Below are positions 1 through 7,612 of a DNA stretch of 57,798 nucleotides, one piece after another. The stretch is taken from assembly GCA_029062005.1 (NCBI GenBank), contig JAIDQZ010000106.1, positions 1-57,798 of the forward strand. The letters run 5' to 3'. Both the position numbers and the translations under genes were made by a program. Position 1 is the first letter of the stretch. Each line of letters starts with the position of its first letter. A model generated the notes under the pieces. That model saw nothing but the letters and a program-made list of their open reading frames with translations. It was not told the origin of the DNA and did no database searches. The DNA comes from Muribaculaceae bacterium. GTDB taxonomy: Bacteria > Bacteroidota > Bacteroidia > Bacteroidales > Muribaculaceae.

Positions 1-165
1 TACCCGATTATATTCTCAGATTTCTTGTTAACACAAGTTAAAAATGTTAAATATTCTCTTTTTAGAAGGCAAATCCAACTCCACCGCCACTTTTCTACCG
101 TATAAGCCGCAGAATATTGAGTATCAACCATTAACAAATACTCGTAGTGTCCAATTTCCAATTTC

Positions 166-306
166 TTTATCACAGCACCGAATCCTCCTTTAATTTACGA
201 CAATACATTCAGCAGTTATGATTGTAAACTTTGGCTACAAGGAGAAGGGACCGCCAAGGAATGTAAGTCTACAGATATATGGAAAAACTTTAATAACATT
301 GAGCTT
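166..306 (+). pseudogene. BspA-like leucine-rich-repeat protein, C-terminal remnant
   Basis: One plus frame, open from just after a stop at 145-147, reads like the last LRR_5 unit of BspA-type surface proteins. It has a 'PPLIYDNTFSSYD' strand-turn segment, then 'GTAKECKSTDIWKNFNNI'. Intact homologues typically have TPPxIxxxTFSxY, then a YVPxG turn, then AYKxxDxWKxFxNI. The usual YVP turn is altered here, no start codon exists upstream, and the expected C-terminal tail is missing, so I read it as a decayed fragment. A strong terminator 70 bp downstream fits the former 3' end. The family assignment is by motif memory only. Confidence 0.5.
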
Positions 307-376
307 ATGACGGAGCCAACCTCCCTCAAAATAGAATTAGCTCGGAAAGTTGGGAGGACCGTATTTTTGATTGTAG

Positions 377-408
377 CCGGGTGCATAGCAATATGCATCC
401 GGTTTTTT
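377..408 (+). terminator. Intrinsic terminator after the LRR remnant
   Basis: An 11-bp stem (377-387 with 392-402, one G-T wobble) closes a GCAA tetraloop and is followed directly by six T. It lies on the plus strand downstream of the BspA-like remnant and upstream of the next promoter. Confidence 0.8.
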
Positions 409-453
409 ACTAAAAATGGATCTGAAAGTTGTGAGTCGGAGGGATTATTAATA

Positions 454-485
454 TTTGTAGGAGTTAAATAAATGTTGTAAATTTG
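454..485 (+). promoter_or_regulatory. Bacteroidota promoter for the phosphatase gene
   Basis: TTTG (454-457) and TAAATTTG (478-485) are separated by 20 bp and match the Bacteroidota -33/-7 consensus. The predicted start near 490 leaves a leader of about 90 nt before the ATG at 582. A 21-codon open frame (497-562) lies in that leader. Confidence 0.65.
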
Positions 486-581
486 TAGAATCAAAGATGA
501 ATGTGAGCGGATGCTTGCACCGACGTCACTTCGAGGATCAAATAGAAGAATCTGAAGATTAATACATATAAACTTCCAATT

Positions 582-1091
582 ATGGATGCTAAGGAAATAA
601 CAAGGATGATTGGGAAAGTGGATAAGGTAAGAATACTGTTTGTGTGCCTGGGGAATATATGCAGGAGTCCGGCGGCGCATGGGGTGATGGAGAGGCTTGT
701 GGCAGAACGCGGAGTGGCGGATCGGTTTGAGATAGACTCGGCAGGGCTCTATGGGGGACATGCGGGTGAACTACCCGACAGCAGGATGAGGGCTCATGCA
801 AGACAAAGGGGGCTTGAGCTGAACCATAGGTCGCGCCAGGTGAGGGAGTCGGATTTTGACCGGTTCGATATCATAGTGGCAATGGATAATTCCAACTATG
901 ACCGCCTTCGGGCTATGGCTCCTACGCCGGAGGATGAGCGGAAGGTCGTGAAAATGGCGGATTTCTTCACTCAGCATCCGTGGGCGGACTGCGTGCCGGA
1001 TCCTTATTATGACGGAGCGCAGGGATTTGAGAATGCGCTTGATCTTATTGAAGACGGGTGTGAGACGCTTATTAATAATTTTGAATTTTGA
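582..1091 (+). CDS. Low-molecular-weight protein-tyrosine phosphatase
   Basis: This is a 169-aa cytoplasmic phosphatase of the LMW-PTP / Wzb / ArsC-like fold that hydrolyses phosphotyrosine through a cysteinyl-phosphate intermediate. The P-loop is C22-x5-R28 followed by S29 (CLGNICRS). The general-acid loop is D140-P-Y-Y (DPYYDG), and AMDxSN near residue 100 is also typical. The length matches the family (about 150-165 aa), with about ten extra residues at the N-terminus. An internal Met at residue 9 (606) is an equally good start because no ribosome-binding site decides between them. It has its own promoter at 454-485. The last codons run into an AT-rich intergenic repeat. There is no neighbouring tyrosine kinase or capsule gene, so the substrate is unknown. 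Confidence 0.93.
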   Translation: MDAKEITRMIGKVDKVRILFVCLGNICRSPAAHGVMERLVAERGVADRFEIDSAGLYGGHAGELPDSRMRAHARQRGLELNHRSRQVRESDFDRFDIIVAMDNSNYDRLRAMAPTPEDERKVVKMADFFTQHPWADCVPDPYYDGAQGFENALDLIEDGCETLINNFEF

Positions 1092-1097
1092 ATCTTT

Positions 1098-1135
1098 TTT
1101 AATTGAGAATTGAGAATATTCTTAATTATGAATTT
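1098..1135. repeat. AT-rich 'aattgagaatt' intergenic repeat
   Basis: Tandem and inverted AT-rich words (taattgagaattgagaat, then ttaattatgaatttt) follow the phosphatase stop. The same vocabulary recurs at more than ten gene junctions in the window. Confidence 0.6.
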
Positions 1136-1176
1136 TATAATAGGGATTTGGATATGCCATGTCGGGACACGGAGAC

Positions 1177-1197
1177 GGACGTACGAATCGAAAGTCC
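1177..1197. repeat. Degenerate copy of the 21-bp palindromic repeat
   Basis: This 21-bp segment, followed by CTA, keeps the outer GGACG and GTCC(CTA) of the palindrome found intact at 39577, 46406, 47151 and 52857, but the right arm is degraded. Confidence 0.45.
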
Positions 1198-1260
1198 CTA
1201 TCTGTGGATATAAAAAATTGCAAGACTTATATTTATTCAATATTCAAAACAAACAAAAAT

Positions 1261-2598
1261 ATGAATTTATATAAGGAGGAATACAAGACGCTTTTCAGAC
1301 TGGGAATGCCGGTGATGGCTACACAGCTCGGAATAATCACGGTGGCATTTGCCGACACCGCGATGGTGGGGGCTTACGGAGTCGATGAACTGGCGGCTGC
1401 AGCCTTCGTCAACTCCATGTTTATGATTCCGGTGGTGATGCAGATCGGGTTCGCATCAGGAATCACCCCACTCATAGGAGCGCTTTTCGGAAGGGACGAC
1501 CATGAAGGAGCCGGGAGGACCCTAAGGGCCGGTCTTCAGGTGAATGCATTTCTTTCGATCGGACTGACCGTATTGATGGGGATACTCTATTTCTTCCTCG
1601 ACAGATTCGGACAACCGGAAGAACTTCTGCCTCTGATAAGGGAATATTACCTCATAATACTCGCGTCGCTTTTCCCAATGGCAATATTCAACTGCTCACA
1701 ACAGACGGCAAATGCAGTGACCGACACAGCCACTCCTATGTGGATCATACTGTCGGCGAATGTGGTGAACATCATAGGCAACTATCTGCTTATATTCGGA
1801 AAATTCGGATGTCCGGAGATGGGACTGAACGGGGCGGGGCTTTCAACACTGACTGCACGCTGGCTCTCTACCATAGGAATACTACTGGTGTTCATGACGA
1901 CACATCGCTACCGTCCATATAAGAATGAGGCTATCGGTTCAAGCCATGTGGGACACATAAGAAAAGTGGTGTGGAGCACATCGTGGCCAATAATGATACA
2001 GTCAGGTGTGGAATGCGGACTCTGGACCCTGGGAGCAATCGTGACGGGATGGTTTGGCAAGATACAGCTTGCCGCATACCAGGTGATCAACACCATATCC
2101 CAGTTGGGATTCATGACATTCATGAGCTTCGGCATCGCTGTGTCGATCAGGTCTGCAAACTATACCGGTGTCGGGGACATGACAGGAGTCAGACGTATCA
2201 CCATGGCTGGACTACATCTTAACCTGATACTTGCTACCGCGGCTTCGGCTCTGTTCCTATTCTGCGGGCATACCCTCACCGGATTCTTTTCGCCTGACAA
2301 AGAGGTGCTGGCATCTGCCGCCATGCTGATTCTGCCGCTGGTGCTTTACCAGTATGGCGACGCGACACAGCTGACATTTGCCAACGGACTCAGGGGCACG
2401 GGAAACGTGAGACCATTCCTCTGGGTGACTCTGATAGCATATATACTGATCGGAGTACCGATGCTGTTCTGGCTGGCTAAAGGCATGGACATGGGAAATG
2501 TAGGCGTTTACTACAGTTTTTCATTTGCACTTTTTGCAGCGGCATTACTGTATTATCTTTACTTTATGCAGACAATCCGCAGAATGCACAATTCATGA
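1261..2598 (+). CDS. MATE family multidrug/sodium antiporter
   Basis: A 445-aa inner-membrane efflux protein with twelve hydrophobic segments and the two-fold MATE repeat. The N-half begins 'LFRLGMPVMATQLG' and carries the characteristic ADTAMVGAYG turn in helix 1-2. It is expected to export cationic or other drugs, or metabolites, using a Na+ or H+ gradient. The frame is open upstream to an ATG at 1159, but those 34 codons translate an intergenic repeat and are not protein-like, so the ATG at 1261 is preferred. It is close to the pectinesterase gene downstream (19-bp gap), which may be co-transcribed. The substrate cannot be predicted. Confidence 0.93.
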   Translation: MNLYKEEYKTLFRLGMPVMATQLGIITVAFADTAMVGAYGVDELAAAAFVNSMFMIPVVMQIGFASGITPLIGALFGRDDHEGAGRTLRAGLQVNAFLSIGLTVLMGILYFFLDRFGQPEELLPLIREYYLIILASLFPMAIFNCSQQTANAVTDTATPMWIILSANVVNIIGNYLLIFGKFGCPEMGLNGAGLSTLTARWLSTIGILLVFMTTHRYRPYKNEAIGSSHVGHIRKVVWSTSWPIMIQSGVECGLWTLGAIVTGWFGKIQLAAYQVINTISQLGFMTFMSFGIAVSIRSANYTGVGDMTGVRRITMAGLHLNLILATAASALFLFCGHTLTGFFSPDKEVLASAAMLILPLVLYQYGDATQLTFANGLRGTGNVRPFLWVTLIAYILIGVPMLFWLAKGMDMGNVGVYYSFSFALFAAALLYYLYFMQTIRRMHNS

Positions 2599-2617
2599 TT
2601 TATAAATATACAAAAAT

Positions 2618-3577
2618 ATGAAGAGAAAGATAATTGCATTTCTTATGCTGGTGGTCCTTATTGGACAGACATGTGCTGCTGAAGAAGGACTGTATTCGAA
2701 GACGATTACCGTGGCGCAGGATGGAAGCGGCGACTACACGACGATTAATGAGGCGCTGAAGAAAGTAAGGGGGGATTTTGAGGATCCTGTGAGAATATTC
2801 GTAAAAAATGGAGTGTATAAGGAGAAAATCCTGATCAACAATACTCTCAAGAATGTCACGCTTGAAGGTGAAAGCCGAAAGGGTACCGTCATAAGCAACG
2901 GCGATTATGCACAGCTGAACAATATGGGAACGTCGGGAAGCTACACCATGCGCATTGACGGAAACGACATCACGTTGAAAAACATGACAATAGAAAATAC
3001 AGCAGGACCGGTAGGTCAGGCTGTGGCGCTTCATACAACGGGCGACAAGATACACGTAATCGACTGTGACATCTTAGGCAATCAGGACACGCTCTACGCT
3101 ACGGGACACAATTCGCGAGACCTTTTCGATAATTGCTACATAGAAGGAACGGTTGATTTCATTTTCGGAGCTGCCACTGCCCTATTCCGCAATTGTCATC
3201 TTCATGCCAAACGTGACGGTTATCTTACTGCGGCCTCCACGCCTAAAGATAATTTGGTGGGCTATGTATTCCACAAATGCAAGGTGACGGCTGACGCTGA
3301 TGCGAAAAATGTGTACTTAGGAAGACCCTGGCGTCCGTATGCGTCGACCTTCTTCATCGATTGCGATCTTCCGGAGGGTATCAACGCGAAGGGTTGGCAC
3401 AACTGGGGAAACGCAGAGAATGAGAAAACGGCACGATATGGAGAATACAAATGCAAGGGTGCCGGATCTGACGAAAAGAGTCGTGTAGAATGGAGAAAGG
3501 CGATCAATGCACAGGATGCGGCGGAGCTGACCGATCCGGAACGGATATTTTTCCGCAACTCGGTATGGGTGCCGTAA
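2618..3577 (+). CDS. Secreted pectin methylesterase (CE8)
   Basis: A 319-aa right-handed beta-helix enzyme that removes methyl esters from homogalacturonan. Residues 1-21 form a signal peptide ending in TCAAEE. Catalytic landmarks of carbohydrate esterase family 8 are all visible: Q134 in GQAVAL, D157 in GNQDTL, D180 in VDFIFG (nucleophile) and R236/W238 in YLGRPW. The length fits a single catalytic domain without extra modules. No pectate lyase, SusC/SusD pair or polysaccharide-utilisation regulator sits beside it, so it is an isolated pectin gene, lying downstream of a MATE pump and upstream of a DUF3108 gene. Confidence 0.95.
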   Translation: MKRKIIAFLMLVVLIGQTCAAEEGLYSKTITVAQDGSGDYTTINEALKKVRGDFEDPVRIFVKNGVYKEKILINNTLKNVTLEGESRKGTVISNGDYAQLNNMGTSGSYTMRIDGNDITLKNMTIENTAGPVGQAVALHTTGDKIHVIDCDILGNQDTLYATGHNSRDLFDNCYIEGTVDFIFGAATALFRNCHLHAKRDGYLTAASTPKDNLVGYVFHKCKVTADADAKNVYLGRPWRPYASTFFIDCDLPEGINAKGWHNWGNAENEKTARYGEYKCKGAGSDEKSRVEWRKAINAQDAAELTDPERIFFRNSVWVP

Positions 3578-3591
3578 TTTTGACAGGAATA

Positions 3592-3599
3592 TAACTTTG
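3592..3599 (+). promoter_or_regulatory. -7 element upstream of DUF3108 gene
   Basis: TAACTTTG fits the Bacteroidota -7 box and lies 25 bp before the ATG at 3625. No convincing -33 TTTG is found at the right distance, so this is a weak call. Confidence 0.35.
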
Positions 3600-3624
3600 G
3601 GCAAGTTTCGTTGTCTAATATGAC

Positions 3625-4395
3625 ATGAAAAGTATAATAACGACTATAATCCTGGGCATCTGCACTGCATTTGCAAGCATGACTGCATCTGCCGCCACGA
3701 AATTCGCGGACGAAACGCTGAAGTATGTCATCACATATAAGTGGGGTCTCATCACCAAGGATTCAGGCGATGCAACACTGACCCTAAAGAATCAGGGATC
3801 GAAATATTATATACGTCTTACCGGAAAGACCCGCCCATGGGCTGACGGACTCTTCAAGGTCCGTGACACACTTGTGTCAGTAATGGACAAAGAGAAATTC
3901 CGTCCGATATCCTACACAAAGGCAGCCCATGAGGGAGGATCCTATACGAAAGACCATATCGAATATTCATATTCCGGCAAAAGAGTGACCGGCAACGGAA
4001 CTATCTACAAGGAAAAGAAGAAAGGAGAGACAACGACTTCCGAACTTGAACTGGCAGCGGAAGGGGACACATTCGACATGCTCAGCGTATTCTACTGGAT
4101 ACGCAGTTTCGACCCTGAGAAAATGCCAGAAGGGAAGAAGCTCACTGCGACATTATTTTCGGGTTCGCATGAAGAGACAGTAAAGATATGGAAGGTAGGC
4201 GAAGGAATCATCAAGATGCGCGACGGGACACGACGTGATGCATGGCATATCCGATTCACTTTCACTTCAAGAGGAGGAAAGAAGACAAGCGACGATATTG
4301 ATGCATGGATATCGAAAGATGACAAGAGGATTCCTCTGGAAATCAAAGGATCTCTGCCATTGGGGCATGTATGCGCTTATTTAATTGAGAATTGA
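3625..4395 (+). CDS. DUF3108 secreted protein
   Basis: A 256-aa exported protein with a signal peptide (residues 1-23, ending SAAT). The rest is beta-rich and resembles DUF3108: an N-terminal 'LKYVITYKWGLITKDSGDATL' type opening, a central DTFDMLSVFYWIRSF segment, and a C-terminal part with 'IDAWISKDDKRIPLEI', all typical of this periplasmic beta-barrel-like family of unknown function. The last codons (YLIEN) are contributed by the AT-rich repeat that follows. The gene converges on the TonB-like gene. Confidence 0.85.
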   Translation: MKSIITTIILGICTAFASMTASAATKFADETLKYVITYKWGLITKDSGDATLTLKNQGSKYYIRLTGKTRPWADGLFKVRDTLVSVMDKEKFRPISYTKAAHEGGSYTKDHIEYSYSGKRVTGNGTIYKEKKKGETTTSELELAAEGDTFDMLSVFYWIRSFDPEKMPEGKKLTATLFSGSHEETVKIWKVGEGIIKMRDGTRRDAWHIRFTFTSRGGKKTSDDIDAWISKDDKRIPLEIKGSLPLGHVCAYLIEN

Positions 4396-4470
4396 TAATC
4401 TTTTTAATTGAGAATTGAGAATTGAGAATTTTTTAATCTGAGATTATTCAAAATTCTAAATTCTCAATTA
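4381..4470. repeat. AT-rich inverted repeat between convergent genes
   Basis: Three or four direct copies of 'aattgagaatt' (4383-4430) face inverted copies (aattctaaattctcaatta, 4451-4470). They can fold into a long AT-rich stem with flanking T runs on both strands, so the element may act as a bidirectional terminator between the DUF3108 and TonB-like genes. Confidence 0.55.
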
Positions 4471-5220
4471 TTTGGGGATAATGGTGAAGGTTATGGAGCC
4501 TCGTGTGGAGGGGGCTCCTTTTTTTGCGCTCCAGCGCGCCTGCATGGCAGCCTGCTCGCATTTTTTACGTATTTCTCTCGTAGCCGCTCCAGAGGCAGTG
4601 GCAGTCATAACCTTTCCGTCTGCATCAACAGTGATCGATACTGTCACCGTGGTCTTGTGAGAAAGAGTTACGTCAGGCAACGGACATCCAAGGAACTGAC
4701 GTCCGCTCATTTTACCGGTGACGCCGGAAGCCACTCCATCGCTTCCACCCGAAGAATCAAACTTTCCCTGAACAGAACCGGGCTTCATATTGAATTTTCC
4801 CGCCATCGAAGCCGCAACTTTTTCTTCTTCCTTCTTCCGGTTGGACGCTGCTGTCTCCACGGGACTTTCCTCATCAGAGGCTACCAATTTCTGTTCCGGA
4901 GACGGCACCGAATTTTCACCAGCCAATACGGTATGCGGCTGTTCGGCGGGAGCCGGAACAGGCTCACCTTTTATCTCGGGTGCGGGAGCATCATGAGCTA
5001 CGGCATCCGGCTCTCCTACACTCTGCCTGTCATCGAGCAGGAGCTCAGGGTCGAGAAAGATCTCGTCTTCCTCAAGCTGAGGATTTTCAGCGACCGAAGC
5101 CAAATCTTCATCATATCGCAGAGTAGCGAGCAACAGCCATAAAACAAGAAGTCCGGCTGCCACGATAGTGACAACCGCTGCAATAATCGAGTCTCTGCGT
5201 GCGTGGGATATCATAATCAT
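4468..5220 (-). CDS. TonB-like energy transducer
   Basis: A 250-aa protein with one N-terminal membrane anchor (about residues 12-33). An acidic, Pro/Glu-rich periplasmic linker follows (about 40-165), and the C-terminal domain (about 175-250) is TonB/TolA-like, with 'VSITVDADGKVMTAT' and 'SITFTIIPK'. It would transmit proton-motive-force energy from ExbB/ExbD to outer-membrane receptors. Its start overlaps the exbD stop as ATGA, so the two are translationally coupled. The long acidic linker replaces the usual Pro-Lys repeats. The client receptor is unknown; the only TonB-dependent receptor in this window is the thiamine receptor far downstream. Confidence 0.85.
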   Translation of the reverse strand: MIMISHARRDSIIAAVVTIVAAGLLVLWLLLATLRYDEDLASVAENPQLEEDEIFLDPELLLDDRQSVGEPDAVAHDAPAPEIKGEPVPAPAEQPHTVLAGENSVPSPEQKLVASDEESPVETAASNRKKEEEKVAASMAGKFNMKPGSVQGKFDSSGGSDGVASGVTGKMSGRQFLGCPLPDVTLSHKTTVTVSITVDADGKVMTATASGAATREIRKKCEQAAMQARWSAKKGAPSTRGSITFTIIPK

Positions 5221-5651
5221 TCCTGCAGTGCCCTTGTAGCGAGCACCATCTTCATTTTCCGGCGAGCCGCCATGTCGAGAATTTCCACTATCTTGCCATA
5301 TTCCACCTTCTCATCCGCGTAAAGCGCTATGCCACGGGTGGAGTCCTGCTGCTGAATAAGGGTCAATGCCGAAATAAGTTCATCACGGGTGACAGCTTTC
5401 GGCGCAGCGTTGGCGACAACGGAATCCGTGCGGTCTATAACAATGTAGAACTGCGACAGGGAGTCTACATACACCTCGGTCAACGGTTTGGCTGATGTCT
5501 GCTCTGAACTCTGCGGAAGATTCACGTCGATCGCCGCGGGAAAAATCAGAGTCGAGGTCACCATGAAGAAGATGAGCAGAAGGAATATCACATCAGTCAT
5601 CGACGACATGGAAAAGGTGTCGAGACTTTGAAATGAACGTTTGAGTGCCAT
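5217..5651 (-). CDS. exbD: ExbD/TolR family biopolymer transport protein
   Basis: A 144-aa single-pass membrane protein. The N-terminal 'MSSMTDVIFLLLIFFMVTSTL' helix carries the essential proton-path Asp (MTDV) of ExbD/TolR, and a periplasmic domain follows. The frame is open to an ATG at 5702, but the extra 17 residues are atypical, and the ATG at 5651 gives the standard start. It lies between exbB and the TonB-like gene in one minus-strand operon and overlaps the latter by 4 bp. Confidence 0.93.
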   Translation of the reverse strand: MALKRSFQSLDTFSMSSMTDVIFLLLIFFMVTSTLIFPAAIDVNLPQSSEQTSAKPLTEVYVDSLSQFYIVIDRTDSVVANAAPKAVTRDELISALTLIQQQDSTRGIALYADEKVEYGKIVEILDMAARRKMKMVLATRALQE

Positions 5652-5725
5652 ATGCTTATCGGGTTGGAGTTTCGGGCTATGCCCTAAACACAGTATTGTC
5701 AATATTGAGGATTGAGCAGGCAGCG

Positions 5726-6352
5726 TCAGCCAGCAGGCTCATTGAGGAGATCCATAAATTCCATTGTCTTGGTCTCAAGTCCTGTCATGACCCTGTTGAC
5801 GCGACTTACAAGGAAATTATAGGCAAAGAGCGCAAGAATACCAACTATAAGACCTGCCACCGTAGTGACAAGCGCCTGATAAATACCACTTGACAGCACT
5901 ATTATATTTGCTCCGGTGCCAGCCATGGCAAGAGCATAGAATGCCTCTATCATACCTGTTACCGTACCGAGAAAGCCGAGCATCGGCGCTCCGGCGGCAG
6001 TAGTGGAAAGCCAGGTGAAACCTTTCCCAAGTTTTGCCACTTCAATATTACCAGCATTTTCTATAGCCACGAGAACATCCTGCATCGGACGTCCGATACG
6101 GGTGATACCTTTAAGGATAAGGCGAGCATATGGAGTATCTGTCTTCTTGCAGAGCTGACGTGCGCTTTCAAGATCACCTTCATGCACATAGTCGCGGATG
6201 CGCTGCATAAAGGAACTGTCGTCCTTGGCTGCACGTGATATGGCGAGACAGCGTTCCACGAAGATATATATGCTGACTATGAGCATCAGCGCGAGGGGAA
6301 TCATGATGTAGCCGCCGTCCATGACAAGCGACCATAAAGATAGAGTTTCCAT
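5726..6352 (-). CDS. exbB: ExbB/TolQ/MotA family proton channel
   Basis: A 208-aa inner-membrane protein with three helices: a first at about 10-30, then two C-terminal helices (about 115-140 and 155-180) with 'GAPMLGFLGTVTGMIEAF' and 'LVTTVAGLIVGILALFAYN', the conserved channel-lining segments of ExbB. With ExbD it forms the proton-driven motor that powers the TonB-like protein downstream. It is the first gene of the exb operon; pdxJ lies upstream on the same strand, separated by an AT-rich repeat (about 6355-6395). Confidence 0.93.
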   Translation of the reverse strand: METLSLWSLVMDGGYIMIPLALMLIVSIYIFVERCLAISRAAKDDSSFMQRIRDYVHEGDLESARQLCKKTDTPYARLILKGITRIGRPMQDVLVAIENAGNIEVAKLGKGFTWLSTTAAGAPMLGFLGTVTGMIEAFYALAMAGTGANIIVLSSGIYQALVTTVAGLIVGILALFAYNFLVSRVNRVMTGLETKTMEFMDLLNEPAG

Positions 6353-6414
6353 ATTTAATTCAATTCATAATGCGTAATTCTCAATTGAATGCTTATTTAA
6401 ATGCATTGACTAAC

Positions 6415-7128
6415 CTAAACAAGGCATTCCTTGTATGCCTTTACAGTGTCCGAGATGCCGAGATACAAAGCATCACAGATAAGGGCGTGTCCTATACTGA
6501 CTTCGTCAACCCAAGGTATACGCTCATGGAAGAAAGCGAGATTCTCAAGACTCAGATCGTGCCCGGCATTGAGACCGAGACCACACACCCGGGCTGCGGA
6601 GGCCGCATCTATGAAGCGACCCACAGCGTGATCCCTGTTTTTGGAGTATTCATCGGCATAAGACTTGGTGTAAAGTTCCACCCTGTCGGCACCCGCTATC
6701 TTTGCCTCAAGCACCTGCACCGGATCAGGATCAACAAAAAGTGAGACCCTGATTCCGGCATCCCTGAAACGCGTCACGATCTTTGAAAGCATCTCGGAGT
6801 TTGCCACTACATCCCAGCCATGATTTGAAGTAAGCTGGCCGGGTGCATCAGGGACGAGGGTCACCTGTGCGGGCTGCGTGTCGAGCACAAGACGGATAAA
6901 GTCTTCAGAAGGATATCCCTCAATGTTCAGCTCGGTAGTAACCGCATTCCTGAGCATAGGGACATCATCACGCCGTATATGCCGCTCGTCAGGGCGTGGA
7001 TGAATAGTAATGCCGTCGGCTCCGGCTGCCTCACACGCGAGGGCGAAGCGCACGAGGTCGGGATTGTTCTCGCCACGGGCATTACGGATGGTGGCCACTT
7101 TATTGATATTGACACTAAGTCTCGTCAT
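6415..7128 (-). CDS. pdxJ: Pyridoxine 5'-phosphate synthase PdxJ
   Basis: A 237-aa cytoplasmic TIM-barrel enzyme. It condenses 3-amino-2-oxopropyl phosphate with 1-deoxy-D-xylulose 5-phosphate to give pyridoxine 5'-phosphate, the last ring-forming step of DXP-dependent vitamin B6 synthesis. Landmarks are 'VNINKVATIRNARG' at the N-terminus, 'GADGITIHPRPDERHI' with the active-site His, 'NIEGYPS', and 'GLGLNAGHDL' near the C-terminus with the second catalytic His. It is transcribed from a consensus promoter at 7238-7268 and lies divergent to the nadK pair, an arrangement common in Bacteroidales. Confidence 0.97.
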   Translation of the reverse strand: MTRLSVNINKVATIRNARGENNPDLVRFALACEAAGADGITIHPRPDERHIRRDDVPMLRNAVTTELNIEGYPSEDFIRLVLDTQPAQVTLVPDAPGQLTSNHGWDVVANSEMLSKIVTRFRDAGIRVSLFVDPDPVQVLEAKIAGADRVELYTKSYADEYSKNRDHAVGRFIDAASAARVCGLGLNAGHDLSLENLAFFHERIPWVDEVSIGHALICDALYLGISDTVKAYKECLV

Positions 7129-7237
7129 TTTTCGGTTTTCTTTTGTTATAATATATAAAATAACGAAAGATAATTAAAATATTACGCAGAAAAGAGCCAA
7201 CCGGACAAATTCGGCACAATATTTGTAATCTTTAAGG

Positions 7238-7268
7238 CAAAGTTAGTGAAAAAATTGAAAATACCAAA
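7238..7268 (-). promoter_or_regulatory. Consensus promoter for pdxJ
   Basis: On the minus strand, TTTG (7268-7265) is followed after exactly 19 bp by TAACTTTG (7245-7238), a perfect match to the Bacteroidota consensus. The predicted start near 7233 gives a pdxJ leader of about 105 nt. The -33 box lies only 12 bp before the start of the oppositely oriented ACT-like gene. Confidence 0.75.
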
Positions 7269-7280
7269 ATAAAAGTAACA

Positions 7281-7601
7281 TTGACGACACAAGAGAGACT
7301 CATACAGCGCGACGACTGCAGTCTGGTGACACTATTATGTGCTCCCGCCGACTACAGTGCCTCAATTCTGACACATGCGTGTGAAGATGCGGGGGCTCCG
7401 GTCGTGGATCTACTGACACAACCGGCAGACAACCGGCAGATCTTCGTCACATTGCGTCTGAGATGCGATGACCCCACGTCTGCCGTTCATAATCTGGAGC
7501 GCTACGGTTATGAAGTGACCGAGGCAGAAGGGAACAATTATACCGATGCCGCCATAGCAGCTGAAAGGCTTCTTGAGCTGCAGGCTATGCTTAACGTCTA
7601 A
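7281..7601 (+). CDS. ACT-like regulatory domain protein upstream of nadK
   Basis: A 106-aa protein with an ACT-like fold pattern: a beta strand 'SLVTLLC', the helix 'SASILTHACEDAGAPV', strands 'IFVTLRLRC' and a 'YGYEV' turn, ending in LNV. In other Bacteroidales the gene at this position encodes two CBS domains followed by a similar C-terminal half that also ends in YLNV. Here only the C-terminal half is present: an in-frame stop at 7233-7235 rules out an upstream CBS part. No ATG is available, and the only plausible start is TTG at 7281. The gene precedes nadK by 11 bp. The ligand and role are unknown. Confidence 0.7.
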   Translation: MTTQERLIQRDDCSLVTLLCAPADYSASILTHACEDAGAPVVDLLTQPADNRQIFVTLRLRCDDPTSAVHNLERYGYEVTEAEGNNYTDAAIAAERLLELQAMLNV

Positions 7602-7612
7602 GACCGGCACTG

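Larger units (their letters stand above)
1..581. other. Gene-poor left edge
   Basis: No intact gene is supported here. The stretch holds a decayed leucine-rich-repeat remnant (about 166-306, plus), a strong plus-strand intrinsic terminator (377-408), and a promoter (454-485) whose transcript would lead into the phosphatase gene at 582. A long minus-strand open frame crosses it, but its composition is not protein-like and it runs antisense to the phosphatase, so I do not call it. Confidence 0.7.

Noticed and set aside
62..190. A minus-strand reading that ends in 'SGGGVGFAF' like an outer-membrane protein C-terminus
   Set aside because: It needs a frameshift, has only about 40 codons, and overlaps the better-supported BspA remnant on the other strand.
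216..761. A 181-codon minus-strand open frame
   Set aside because: It runs antisense to the tyrosine phosphatase gene, and its composition (many Pro, His, Ser, Ile) is that of a shadow frame.
1159..1260. N-terminal extension of the MATE gene
   Set aside because: The 34 codons translate an intergenic repeat and no MATE has such a charged leader; the ATG at 1261 is standard.
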